Assembly (NCBI GenBank): GCA_021851335.1
Contig: JAJZEA010000021.1
Span: forward strand, 1 to 50,357
DNA: 50,357 nt
Direction: 5' to 3'
DNA from: Acidobacteriota bacterium
GTDB taxonomy: Bacteria > Acidobacteriota > Terriglobia > Terriglobales > Acidobacteriaceae
Of this stretch, positions 26,610-35,382 are shown in pieces; position 1 is the first letter of the stretch; every line of letters begins with the position of its first letter. The notes beneath the pieces are model-generated. The model worked only from the letters and a program-made list of their open reading frames with translations. It did no database searches and was not told the origin of the DNA. The position numbers and the translations under genes were made by a program.

Positions 26610-26638
26610 GGTCTGACTGTTGAATTCTGAACCTACCG

Positions 26639-28078
26639 TTACGGCTGCACGCCGGTCTGGTAGCGAATCGCGGCCAGGTCGGACTCATAGCTGAATCGCG
26701 CATTCGTATTCTGAATGGCCGCCTGCGTCTGCTGATACTCGGCCTGGCTCAACTCGACAATCGAGCTGAGGCCCAGGTTGTACCGCGTCTGAGCCAGATC
26801 CAGCGCCATGTTGGCTTCCTTCAGCAACTCCGCCGTCACTACCATCTTCTGCCTTGCGGTGTTGGCATTCAGCCACGCCGATTTGACATCACGCTGAATC
26901 TGCTCCGTCAGATTCCGCGTTCGTTCATCGGAGGCGCGCGCCTGCAGCCGAGCCGCCGCGGTTTGTGCCGGAAACAGAAAGCCATTGAAGACGGGGATCT
27001 GCACGTTGACACCCGCCGCTCCATACCAGCTTGGGTTGTAGTATTGCGAGCTGCCCACCGGCGTAGCGCCCAGCAGACCTATCCCTGAAACAGTGGGAAA
27101 AAGCTGGTCGCGCTCGGCTTTGCTGAACTTTACATCCGCCTGGTGCGTATAGCTGTCGGCCTGCAAATCCGGTCGCTGCTGCATCGCCTGCTGCAACAGC
27201 GGATCCGGCGTCAGAGAAATCTCCGGCAGCGGATCGGCCTCGTCGATCAGCTTGTAGTTTTTTGTCGTCGGCAGACCCAGGATGCGATTCAACTGCGCCA
27301 TCGCAACGTCCGCCAGGTTGTTTGCATCCAGCAGGAAGAGCTTCGCCTGAGACAGGTTCACATCGGCAAAGCTCAAGTCGAGATCCGAGCGCAACTTGGC
27401 CGCTGTCAACGCCGAAATCTGGTCGCGCACAGCCTGTCGAGCCGTCAGGTTCTGTCTGGCCACCTGAACTGTTGCCTGCGCCTCCAGCGCGTTATAAAAC
27501 GCAACATCGGTGGTCAGCACAATCTCATCCAGCGTAGCGATCGAATTGGCCGATGCCGCCTTGGCCTGCAAGGCCGAAGTCGCAACCAGGTTGTTTGTGT
27601 GCCCGAAGTCATAGACCAACTGCGTCAGTTCGATGCCCGCGCCCATGTGATTGAGCATGCGCGAGGAGTCTAATGTCCCCGAGGAAAGACGAGAAGCCTG
27701 CTCGGCCGCAACGCCGGTTGCATTCACAGCCAGTGTGGGCAGCAACGCTGAACGCGATTCCCGCACCACCTGATTCTGAGCCAGCGCTAACAGCTTGTAC
27801 TGGCTGATTCGCGGGTTGTTCTGAATCGCCAGTTGCTCGGCTTCCTTGCGCGTGAGCGTTGTGCCCGTCGGCCCGTTCACCAGCGAAGCGCGCTGCTCCG
27901 ACTCCTTGTCAAATGCGCTGGCTGCCGCCGCCGCCTGCTGCTGCGCCTCTTTCAGCCCCTGCGTGAAGGACTGATCCTGCGGAGCCGACGGCAGCGGCAC
28001 ATCCATCGTCTGCTGCGCATAGATTCCAGGCTCTATCACCAGCGCCACGGCAAGCAAAAGTGCGAGTTGCTTAGTCAT
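26639..28078 (-). CDS. TolC-family outer-membrane channel (system A)
   Basis: Outer-membrane factor of 479 residues with a signal peptide (about 1-21, ending IYAQQ). A low-complexity Gln/Ala region (LKEAQQQAAAAASAFDKESE) follows, then two TolC repeats, the second marked by IPVFNGFLFPAQTAAARLQA and YNLGLSSIVELSQAEYQQTQAAI. GGAGG lies six bases before the ATG. Its start overlaps the end of the pump gene by eight bases, so it is the third gene of an adaptor-pump-TolC operon. Confidence 0.92.
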   Translation of the reverse strand: MTKQLALLLAVALVIEPGIYAQQTMDVPLPSAPQDQSFTQGLKEAQQQAAAAASAFDKESEQRASLVNGPTGTTLTRKEAEQLAIQNNPRISQYKLLALAQNQVVRESRSALLPTLAVNATGVAAEQASRLSSGTLDSSRMLNHMGAGIELTQLVYDFGHTNNLVATSALQAKAASANSIATLDEIVLTTDVAFYNALEAQATVQVARQNLTARQAVRDQISALTAAKLRSDLDLSFADVNLSQAKLFLLDANNLADVAMAQLNRILGLPTTKNYKLIDEADPLPEISLTPDPLLQQAMQQRPDLQADSYTHQADVKFSKAERDQLFPTVSGIGLLGATPVGSSQYYNPSWYGAAGVNVQIPVFNGFLFPAQTAAARLQARASDERTRNLTEQIQRDVKSAWLNANTARQKMVVTAELLKEANMALDLAQTRYNLGLSSIVELSQAEYQQTQAAIQNTNARFSYESDLAAIRYQTGVQP

Positions 28079-31000
28079 GCGTCACCTCCGTGCCGCTGGC
28101 CGCGGCCGCTTCGAGTGCTTCCTCTTTACGGTGCATCAGGTAATACGCCGATGGCACCAGGAATACGGTGACAGTTCCAGAGACGGTGAGTCCGCCCAGA
28201 ATGGCGCGGGCCAGAGGAGCATACTGTTCGCTGCCTGGCTCCAGCGCCAGAGCCATTGGAATCAGACCCAGAACGGTGGCCATCGTCGTCATCAGAATCG
28301 GACGGAGACGCACTTTGCAGGCCTCGGCAAGCGCGATCTTCAGCGGATGTCCAAGACCGCGCAGCGTTCCGACAAACTCCACAATCAGAATGCTGTCCGA
28401 CACCACGATGCCCGTCATCATGATGACGCCCATCAGCGACATCACGTTCAGTGTGGTATGAGTCAGCAGGAGAAAGAGGATAACGCCCGACATGCCTGGC
28501 GGAATCGCCAGCAGGATGATGAAAGGATCGGAGAACGAAGCAAACTGAGCCATCAGGATGAGGTAAACAAGCACGATGGCCAGCACCAGTCCGATCGCAA
28601 AACTTCCAAAGACCTCCTGCATATCCGTAACGGAACCGCCTACTTGCACCGTTACTCCGCGTGGTGCGGGCATACTCGCCAGAATCTTATGCACCTGATC
28701 GTTGATCGTCGTCAGATTTTCGCTCTTCGGCTGAATGTAGACATCGTAGCTGCGACGAAGCTGATAATGGTCAACTTCAGTTGGGGTATCAATGGGCACA
28801 ATATTCGCGATCGACTCCAGCGGCGCGTAGCTCTTGTTGTCACGCGCGCGCAGCGGAATTTCCTTGAAGTCGGTCATTGTCTTGATCTGGTTATTGGGGT
28901 ACTGCACGCTCAGAAAGTAGTTGTTTCCCGTCTTGGGATCAACCCAGAAGGTGGGTGCAATCTGTGAGTCTGAGGTGAGCGCCGTGATGACGTTATCCAC
29001 GGCATCCTCGACAGAGATGTTCTGCAGGCCTGCCTGCTCGCGGTTGATATCCAGCCGCAGACCGGGATAACTGAGGTCCTGAGGAATCAGCACGTCGTTG
29101 ACCGTATCCAACTTGCGCACCCGCTCCGCAACCCGCGTAGCGTATTGGAAACCGGACTCAAGGTCGCCGCTGCCCACACGAACGTCAATGGGAGCGGGTT
29201 TGCCCTGGTTGACCACCGAATCTACCAGTCCGCCCGTTTGGAAGTAGACGCCGATCTCTGGAAAGTCGCGATGGAATCTCTGCCGTACGCGCTGCATATA
29301 CACAAAGCTGCTGACCTTGTGGTCTTCCTTCAGGCTTACCTGGATGAAGCCGGTGTGCATGGCCGAGTTCGATGTGTAGATCGAGGATAGATCTGGCGTG
29401 ACTCCGATGTTGGTCACGATCATGTTCATATCCTCTTTGCTCACAATGTGGCGAATATCGTTTTCCATCATCGCCGCATATTCGTCGGTCACCTCCAGAC
29501 GCGTGCCCGGAGGAGCCTTGAAGTTGATCACAAACTGACCTGGATCAGTGCGCGGGAAGAAGGCTTTGCCAAGAACAGGGAAAAGGCCGAAGCTGACCAC
29601 GACAAAGGTGGAGAAAGCAAGAACAACCAGCACAGGACGATCAAGACAAACCACAATGGCCTTGTCATAGGCATGTTGCAGTCGATCAAACTGAGCATTG
29701 AAGCCGTTGACGATACGCTGGAAAAGGCCGATCTTCTTTGAGTTTTCGTGCTCGGCCGAAGCAATACCCTCTTCCGCTTCCTCGACATTGTGCGCGTGGT
29801 GCCCCACTCCCTTGATAAAGGTGGCGCAGAACAGCGGCACCACCGTCATCGCCACAACATAGGACGAAAGCAGGGCCAGCACGACCGCCAGTGCCAGGGC
29901 CGTAAACAGATATTTGCTCACGCCCACCAACAGGATCACGGGAAAGAAGACAATGCTTGTGCTGGCCGTCGCCGCCAACACCGCAAGCTGCACTTCCTTG
30001 CCGCCATTCACCGCCGCATCGCGCGGACTCTCGCCCAGCTCCATGTGCCGGAAGATATTCTCCAGCACCACCACCGAGTTGTCGATCAGTCGAGACAGCG
30101 CCAGCGCAATGCCGCCCAGCACCATCGTGTTGATCGTGCTTCCGCCCAGATTCAGTGCAATGAACGCCGTCAACGCCGAGATCGGAATTGAAAGCATCAC
30201 CGAGATCGTTGCGCGGAAGTTACCCAGAAAGAGCAGAATCATGATCGCCGTCAGCACCAGGCCGATCGTGCCTTCGTTAATCACGTTCTTCACGGCAATC
30301 TTGACAAAGACCGACTGGTCAAAAACTACCGCTGTTTTGAGCTGCTCCGGCACATCGAGCAGATGCTTGATCGCTTCGCGAATGCCATTCACAATCGAGA
30401 TCGTATTCGAATCTCCGCCCTGCTTCAGAATCGGAATATAGACAGAGTGCTGACCATCCACGCGCACGATGTTGTACTGCAAAGCGCCGGAGTCTTCTGC
30501 CTTGCCGATATCACGGACACGCACGACCGACTTGACCGTGGACGTAACATCGCTCTTCACCGGCATGTCATTCATCCGCTGAACGATATCTTCCTGGCTG
30601 TTGGCGTAAATGTTGTAGTCGAGCGTGCCGATGCGCACATCGCCCGCAGGCAGGATCAGGTTCGTCGCATTGATCGCCTTCACCACATCCATCACGGACA
30701 TTTCGTGTGCTTCCAGCTTCAACGGATCAACATAAATCTGAATCTGGCGATACGTGCCGCCATACGGCTGCGGCACAGAAGCGCCCGGAACGTTGGCAAC
30801 CTGGTTACGCACTTCAAACTGAGCGAGATCCTTGAGCTGCACCTCATTCAGCCCTCTGCCTTCCAGCGTAATCAGACATACCGGCAGGTTCGAGGCGTCA
30901 AACGGAAGCACCACCGGCGGCAGCGTTCCCGGCGGCAGACGCCGAAGATCCGCCAGCGCCAGACCGGAGATGCTGCTCACCGCCGCATTCGGATCCGTGC

Positions 31001-31286
31001 CGGGCTGGAAGTACACCTTGATCAGACTCACGCCCGTCAGCGAGCGCGACTCGATATGTTCAATATTGCTGCCCAGCGTGAAAAATCGTTCGTAAGTATC
31101 GGTGATGTCAGCTTCGATCTGCTGCGGCGGCATGCCAGCGTAGAACGTTGCAACCACCACCACAGGGATATTGATCTCGGGAAACAGATCAACCGGCATT
31201 CTGGCGACCGTGGTAATGCCCACTACCACGATCATCAAGCAGAACATCAGAATGAAAAAGGGATATCGAATGGCAAACGAGGACAT
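28071..31286 (-). CDS. RND-family efflux pump (system A), AcrB/HAE1-like
   Basis: Inner-membrane pump of 1071 residues with the full RND layout: helix 1 (about 9-28), MPVDLFPEINIPVVVVATFYAGMPPQQIE, the first porter domain, helices from about 335, a second porter domain after about 560 and a final helix set ending near 1050. In the fourth helix the usual Asp-Asp proton-relay pair reads Asp402-Asn403 (SRLIDNSVVVLENI). One carboxylate is therefore missing, a variant I have seen only in some relatives. The start shares one base with the adaptor stop (TAATG), and the stop overlaps the TolC gene. Confidence 0.93.
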   Translation of the reverse strand: MSSFAIRYPFFILMFCLMIVVVGITTVARMPVDLFPEINIPVVVVATFYAGMPPQQIEADITDTYERFFTLGSNIEHIESRSLTGVSLIKVYFQPGTDPNAAVSSISGLALADLRRLPPGTLPPVVLPFDASNLPVCLITLEGRGLNEVQLKDLAQFEVRNQVANVPGASVPQPYGGTYRQIQIYVDPLKLEAHEMSVMDVVKAINATNLILPAGDVRIGTLDYNIYANSQEDIVQRMNDMPVKSDVTSTVKSVVRVRDIGKAEDSGALQYNIVRVDGQHSVYIPILKQGGDSNTISIVNGIREAIKHLLDVPEQLKTAVVFDQSVFVKIAVKNVINEGTIGLVLTAIMILLFLGNFRATISVMLSIPISALTAFIALNLGGSTINTMVLGGIALALSRLIDNSVVVLENIFRHMELGESPRDAAVNGGKEVQLAVLAATASTSIVFFPVILLVGVSKYLFTALALAVVLALLSSYVVAMTVVPLFCATFIKGVGHHAHNVEEAEEGIASAEHENSKKIGLFQRIVNGFNAQFDRLQHAYDKAIVVCLDRPVLVVLAFSTFVVVSFGLFPVLGKAFFPRTDPGQFVINFKAPPGTRLEVTDEYAAMMENDIRHIVSKEDMNMIVTNIGVTPDLSSIYTSNSAMHTGFIQVSLKEDHKVSSFVYMQRVRQRFHRDFPEIGVYFQTGGLVDSVVNQGKPAPIDVRVGSGDLESGFQYATRVAERVRKLDTVNDVLIPQDLSYPGLRLDINREQAGLQNISVEDAVDNVITALTSDSQIAPTFWVDPKTGNNYFLSVQYPNNQIKTMTDFKEIPLRARDNKSYAPLESIANIVPIDTPTEVDHYQLRRSYDVYIQPKSENLTTINDQVHKILASMPAPRGVTVQVGGSVTDMQEVFGSFAIGLVLAIVLVYLILMAQFASFSDPFIILLAIPPGMSGVILFLLLTHTTLNVMSLMGVIMMTGIVVSDSILIVEFVGTLRGLGHPLKIALAEACKVRLRPILMTTMATVLGLIPMALALEPGSEQYAPLARAILGGLTVSGTVTVFLVPSAYYLMHRKEEALEAAAASGTEVTHD

Positions 31287-32530
31287 TAGTTGCCGTCCTC
31301 CTGCGCCGTGGTCGGAATAAAGGCAGGACGCGGATCGATCAGATCCCCCTCGCGATAATTATCCTGGCCCGAGGCAATCACGCTTTCTCCGGGCTTCACT
31401 CCGCCATCGATGATCTCTGTCCTGTTTGGCGTCTCGATGCCCAAATGCACAATCCGCTTCTCCACATGATTTGTCTTGTTCAACACCAGAATGTAGTAGC
31501 TGTTGCCCGACGTCACTACCGCCTGCGCAGGAACGTAGATCGCATCATGCTTTGTCTTCAAAAAGAACGTTGTCTCCGCGTACATGCCCGGCGTCAAAGT
31601 CAGCTTCGGATTCGGCACATCGACTTCGGTGAGCATGGTACGCGTCGAGGGATCGAGCGCGCGCGTGAAGCGGATGATCTTTCCTGGGAACACCTTTCCC
31701 GTCGCGTCTACGTGCACATCTACATGGCCGCCAATGTCGATGTAGGGTACATCGGACTCCGGCACCGGCATGCGCAGTCGCAGCAGGTCGCTCTGCGCGA
31801 CCTTCACCACCGGCATCGACTCCGTATTCGTACTGGTTCCGCTCGAGCTTGTTCCAGCAGGCACCAGCGTACCTGTATCCGCATAGCGGAAAGTCACCAC
31901 CCCGTTGAACGGCGAAACGATATCGGTATACGAATACAGCGCGGCCACGCGGTCCTGATTGGATCGCGCCAGGCTCAACTGCTGCTGCGCGGCTTCATAC
32001 GCAGCCTTGGCCACGTCAATCTTGGCCGCCGCTTCCAGGTCACGCGCCTGATAGTCATCGATCTCCTGCTGCGCAATCAGGCCGGGCCGCTCCTTGGCGG
32101 CCTCCGCCAGACGCGTATAGTTCAGGTGAATCGCGCGGTATGCCGCATCGGCATGCGCCACTTCATCCTTCTCGCGGATCACCTGCGCCTGAGCGTGCTG
32201 CACTGCGGCCTTGCTCTCAGCCAACTGATCGCGCAACTCCGGCACTTCCAGCTTCGCCATCACCTCATTCGTGTGCACGATATCGCCAATATCCACCTTG
32301 ATCCATCGCACATAGCCGGATACCTTGGCGTGCACATCGACATTCTGATACGGGATAAACTGGCCGGCCACTTGAAGCTGCGCCGTCAGGTCGCCCTGTT
32401 TCGCCACCGCAACCGGAGCCGTCAATGCCTTCTCTGGCCCTTCCGCAGGCTTGCGGCTGCGTATCAACACTACGGCCACAATCGCCAACACAATCAGTAG
32501 CACAATCCAAAAAGAACGCTTGCGAAACAC
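31286..32530 (-). CDS. RND efflux periplasmic adaptor (system A)
   Basis: Membrane fusion protein of 414 residues. An N-terminal membrane anchor (about 7-24, after FRKR) is followed by the first lipoyl half (VHAKVSGYVRWIKVDIGDIVHTNEVMAKLE). A coiled-coil hairpin (about 85-165), the second lipoyl half and beta-barrel (YTDIVSPFNGVVTFRYADTG) and a C-terminal domain complete it. A Ser/Thr/Gly-rich insert (AGTSSSGTSTNTES) sits in the barrel region. The GTG at 32530 has a GGTGG just upstream and gives a normal N-terminus; an in-frame ATG at 32620 would add 30 odd residues. It is the first gene of system A. Confidence 0.9.
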   Translation of the reverse strand: MFRKRSFWIVLLIVLAIVAVVLIRSRKPAEGPEKALTAPVAVAKQGDLTAQLQVAGQFIPYQNVDVHAKVSGYVRWIKVDIGDIVHTNEVMAKLEVPELRDQLAESKAAVQHAQAQVIREKDEVAHADAAYRAIHLNYTRLAEAAKERPGLIAQQEIDDYQARDLEAAAKIDVAKAAYEAAQQQLSLARSNQDRVAALYSYTDIVSPFNGVVTFRYADTGTLVPAGTSSSGTSTNTESMPVVKVAQSDLLRLRMPVPESDVPYIDIGGHVDVHVDATGKVFPGKIIRFTRALDPSTRTMLTEVDVPNPKLTLTPGMYAETTFFLKTKHDAIYVPAQAVVTSGNSYYILVLNKTNHVEKRIVHLGIETPNRTEIIDGGVKPGESVIASGQDNYREGDLIDPRPAFIPTTAQEDGN

Positions 32531-32632
32531 GTGTCCACCTTTCAAAAGCGGGAATGAAAATTTGCAGAAATCAATGCGACTGGATGCAGATACCTGATCC
32601 GCCAGGGCCGCGAACGCCAAACCGTCGGCGAC

Positions 32633-33085
32633 CTAGGCCAGTGCGGGCGGCGGGCGCGGCAGCCTCAGACGATATGCCCCCACGCGCACATCGAAAATCC
32701 TGCCGGAGCCGGCAACCAGACCCGCAGGGAACCGCATGGCCAGATCCCCCGGATCCACCACCGATTCAGCCACTCCGCTGGATACCCGAGGCGCAGGCCG
32801 TATGACCTGGCCAGCCAGCACGCCGCTGCGTTCCAGACATGCCCGATGAGCCAACAGCCGGGTCGGCGGAATCGCGTGCTGCGCCACACTCCGAGAAGAG
32901 TAGAGAGAGGCCTTGTAAGCTACTCCCCACGCCACCACCGAAAGCGCAAGCAGCACCGCCAAAGCGCGCCATGCACTCAGGCCGCTGACTTTCCGCCCGG
33001 TCGTGATCCTCATCATGCCGCTCTGGTCCCGCTCACTGCTCATATGCTGTCTCAGTTCATGCTGCGACAGGCTTGGCCACTCCAT
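32633..33085 (-). CDS. Small single-pass membrane protein, unknown
   Basis: A 150-residue frame with high GC at third positions like its neighbours. It has a hydrophilic N-terminus of about 38 residues, one strong membrane helix (about 40-60, LAVLLALSVVAWGVAY) and a periplasmic-looking tail rich in Val, Gly and Pro. I do not recognise the family. It lies on the same strand between the cytochrome cluster and RND system A, 102 bp before the adaptor. AAGG is about nine bases before the ATG. Whether it belongs to the cytochrome or the efflux set is open. Confidence 0.5.
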   Translation of the reverse strand: MEWPSLSQHELRQHMSSERDQSGMMRITTGRKVSGLSAWRALAVLLALSVVAWGVAYKASLYSSRSVAQHAIPPTRLLAHRACLERSGVLAGQVIRPAPRVSSGVAESVVDPGDLAMRFPAGLVAGSGRIFDVRVGAYRLRLPRPPPALA

Positions 33086-33456
33086 CACCCCGGACCTTAG
33101 GCCTGCTGCATTTGTCTGCTCTGCGTTGGGAAGCCCGCGTTCGCCTCCGGGATAGCCGGAGCTTCGCGATGCAAACCGCTTTCTTTTGCTGAAGGTTCCG
33201 ATGCCCAGACCTGGGAAAGCGTTGCATCTCTGCTGTCATTTTCATTGCAGCATCACAATTGCACCGGGGACAATGCACTCGCAGCGCGGAAAATGCGCCT
33301 GGAATGTCCGATTCTGATCGAAATTCCTGATCGGAGACCACCGACCCCAGCCGAATCCCGACCGGCAATGGCTGAATACCCGATCCCGACGCTTGCCTCG
33401 ACACTGACCCCGTCATTGATTCCCGAACCCTGGCTCGCAAGCCAGCCGCAGCGCGA
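33086..33456. other. Intergenic region downstream of the cytochrome cluster
   Basis: No convincing gene. The only structure seen is the short hairpin at 33430-33445; the rest is GC-rich with repeated GATC/CGAT-containing words around 33308-33400 whose meaning is unclear. A promoter for the small membrane protein or system A could lie here, but none is obvious. Confidence 0.4.
33430..33445 (-). terminator. Short hairpin after the NapC-like gene
   Basis: CTGGCT at 33430-33435 and AGCCAG at 33440-33445 form a six-bp stem with a four-base loop, beginning 12 bases past the stop of the NapC-like gene. No T-run follows, so termination is uncertain; 3' end protection is also possible. Confidence 0.35.
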
Positions 33457-34887
33457 CTACTGTACGCCCAGGTCGGCAATCTGCTTGCGATTGGTAGAGT
33501 CAATCGTCAGCACATTATGGCAGGTGGAGCAGTCGCTTGAAATCGACTTGCCCGAAGCCGTGTTATGACTGCCATCATGGCACCGTGTACACCCCGGGTA
33601 GTCGTTGTGGCCCAGATTATTCGGATGTGTGCCCCAGGTGACCTGCATGAATGGAAAGACATTCTGACTCCACAACACGGTCAGTTGCCCGGCTGCCTGC
33701 GTGATCTTGTATGGGTTGGCCTGCCAGATCTGCGGATAGTTCGTCTGATAGAACCGGGCAAGATTGGCGGCGATCTCTTCCTGCGCCTGCTGCCTGCTGG
33801 CGTAGGGAGCTTTCAGTAAAGCGATCGATTCCTTATGAATGTAAGGAAGGTCCGGACTGATAACGCCAGCCAGCATACTCCTGTTTACAGCCTTTTCCGG
33901 CGTCTCAAACGAGTGGGCCACGCGGTTATGGCAGTCCGTACAGACCATGGTGCGAAGCGCGCCCACCTTGGCGTGTTTCGCATCCGTGTCCATATATTCC
34001 GTCACTGCACCATTGGCCTCGGTCTTCGCTACGTAGTGGATCGTCTGGTGCGTCGTATCGGTCGAAATATAAGCGATGTGGCCCAGATGCGCGCCATGAA
34101 TGCCGGAGAGTTGGCCGTCCATCGCCCGCCCTCCCACGTGGAGCAGAATCAGGCTGCGCGTCCGGGTATTCTTCTCGTCATCGTCAAAGGTGGTCTCTAC
34201 AAAAATCTTGTCGCCAATCCAGCCGTCAGCGCGATGGCAATGCAGACAGGTCTGACTCGCGGGCGGCAACATGTCATTGGACAGAATCGGCGTTGGATAG
34301 TGATTTCTCACCACGTCGATCAGTTGCTTGGTCCCGTTGACCTTGGCATGGACGTACCCCCCCACTCCTGAGCCAACGTGGCAGTCCACGCAGGCAACCC
34401 CGGAGTGCGTCGAAACTGGATAGGCCGTCCCTTCCGGAGTCATTACGTGGCAGGTCTGGCCACAGAACGAAACCGTGTCCATGTAGGCCACGCCGCGGTA
34501 GGTCGCCGTACCCAGAATCACAAAGTTCACAAAGGTGGCCACTAGAACGATGTCGATCCCGTGTCGAAAGATCGGATCGTTGAAATCGATTTTGGGGAAG
34601 GCCAAGGGAATTCTGCCGACTTTGCGCAGCGCCGAACGCCGCAGCACCATTCCGACTGGAATCAGCATAAGTCCGAACAGAAAAAGCGCCGGCAGGAAGA
34701 AATCAAGAATGATGCCGATGTACGGATTTTGCGTGCCTCCATGGCCAACCGCATCGACGACCCAGAAGCCTGTCAGCACGAATGCGGAGGCGCTCGTCAG
34801 TGCGCCTCCAATCAGGCTCAACAGGTTATTGCCAAAAAAGAGCGCAGGACGCACCCAGGACTCTCGGAATCTCTCGAATGCGGACAT
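33457..34887 (-). CDS. NapC/NirT-like membrane multihaem cytochrome c (predicted quinol oxidase of the conduit)
   Basis: A 476-residue protein with three membrane helices (about 20-44, 58-82, 112-130) and a periplasmic multihaem domain. Five standard haem sites are seen, starting at Cys166, Cys214, Cys316, Cys433 and Cys453 (CVDCH, CLHCH, CTDCH, CTRCH, CSTCH). A sixth, at Cys142, has the wider spacing Cx3CH (CGQTCH) followed by Met149. In NapC/NrfH/CymA proteins the first haem near the membrane helix has a Met at the same place and lies beside the quinol site, so this is a likely quinol-oxidising entry point. NapC proteins have one helix and about 200 residues, so this is a larger variant. 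It is the last gene of the cytochrome cluster, 30 bp after the monohaem cytochrome. Confidence 0.85.
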   Translation of the reverse strand: MSAFERFRESWVRPALFFGNNLLSLIGGALTSASAFVLTGFWVVDAVGHGGTQNPYIGIILDFFLPALFLFGLMLIPVGMVLRRSALRKVGRIPLAFPKIDFNDPIFRHGIDIVLVATFVNFVILGTATYRGVAYMDTVSFCGQTCHVMTPEGTAYPVSTHSGVACVDCHVGSGVGGYVHAKVNGTKQLIDVVRNHYPTPILSNDMLPPASQTCLHCHRADGWIGDKIFVETTFDDDEKNTRTRSLILLHVGGRAMDGQLSGIHGAHLGHIAYISTDTTHQTIHYVAKTEANGAVTEYMDTDAKHAKVGALRTMVCTDCHNRVAHSFETPEKAVNRSMLAGVISPDLPYIHKESIALLKAPYASRQQAQEEIAANLARFYQTNYPQIWQANPYKITQAAGQLTVLWSQNVFPFMQVTWGTHPNNLGHNDYPGCTRCHDGSHNTASGKSISSDCSTCHNVLTIDSTNRKQIADLGVQ

Positions 34888-34917
34888 ACGCCCTCCTTTT
34901 ACTGGCCTTGCTGCCCG

Positions 34918-35265
34918 TTATTTCTTCTGAAGCGTACGGATGTACGCAATCACCGCCTTGATCTGCGGATCGCTGAGCTTGGCCGCAAACGCCGGCATTT
35001 TGTTCTTGCCGTTCCGGGTCGTGGCGATCATATCCGCATCAGACTTTTTCACTGCTTCCGGAGAATCGAGCGGCTGGGCGTGCGTCATCTTGCCGCCCGG
35101 GGTATCTCCTTTCAAGTCTGCGCCGTGACATATCTTGCACTTGGCGTTGTACACATCCACGCCTGAGCTTTGTCCTTGTGCGCAATAGCTGCCGACAAAG
35201 AGAAGAGCTACCGCGGCCATTGTGGCGAACCGCAACTTGCGGGTTGAAGAAGCATGGTTATGCAT
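34918..35265 (-). CDS. Small monohaem cytochrome c (class I)
   Basis: A 115-residue exported cytochrome with a signal peptide (about 1-31). It has one haem site, CKICH at 43-47, a distal Met90 in KNKMPAF and a C-terminal helix IKAVIAYIRTLQKK, all standard for class I c-type cytochromes. It is a candidate soluble periplasmic carrier between the NapC-like protein and the decahaem cytochrome (inference from position). GGAGG lies eight bases before the ATG at 35265. An upstream in-frame ATG at 35355 would disrupt the signal peptide. Confidence 0.92.
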   Translation of the reverse strand: MHNHASSTRKLRFATMAAVALLFVGSYCAQGQSSGVDVYNAKCKICHGADLKGDTPGGKMTHAQPLDSPEAVKKSDADMIATTRNGKNKMPAFAAKLSDPQIKAVIAYIRTLQKK

Positions 35266-35342
35266 GTTTTTGACCTCCGTATTTCCTTGGTTTTGAATTG
35301 CACTGCATTCTTTCGCAACGTGACTCCTGCCTTCGCATGTCA

Positions 35343-35365
35343 GGACGGAAGACACGCTTCCGTCC
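35343..35365 (-). promoter_or_regulatory. Hairpin in the gap between the barrel gene and the monohaem cytochrome gene
   Basis: Perfect nine-bp stem GGACGGAAG/CTTCCGTCC with a five-base loop, located 18 bases past the barrel stop and before the next ribosome site. No T-run follows. Inside an operon such a stem can act as a partial terminator or an RNA processing point that sets different levels for the flanking genes (inference). Confidence 0.45.
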
Positions 35366-35382
35366 CGACTTTGCCTGCCTGA

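Noticed and set aside
33212..33236. Sigma54-like element (TGGGAAAGCGTTGCA)
   Set aside because: The GG-GC spacing is nine bases, not ten, and the element is not positioned in front of a gene on that strand.
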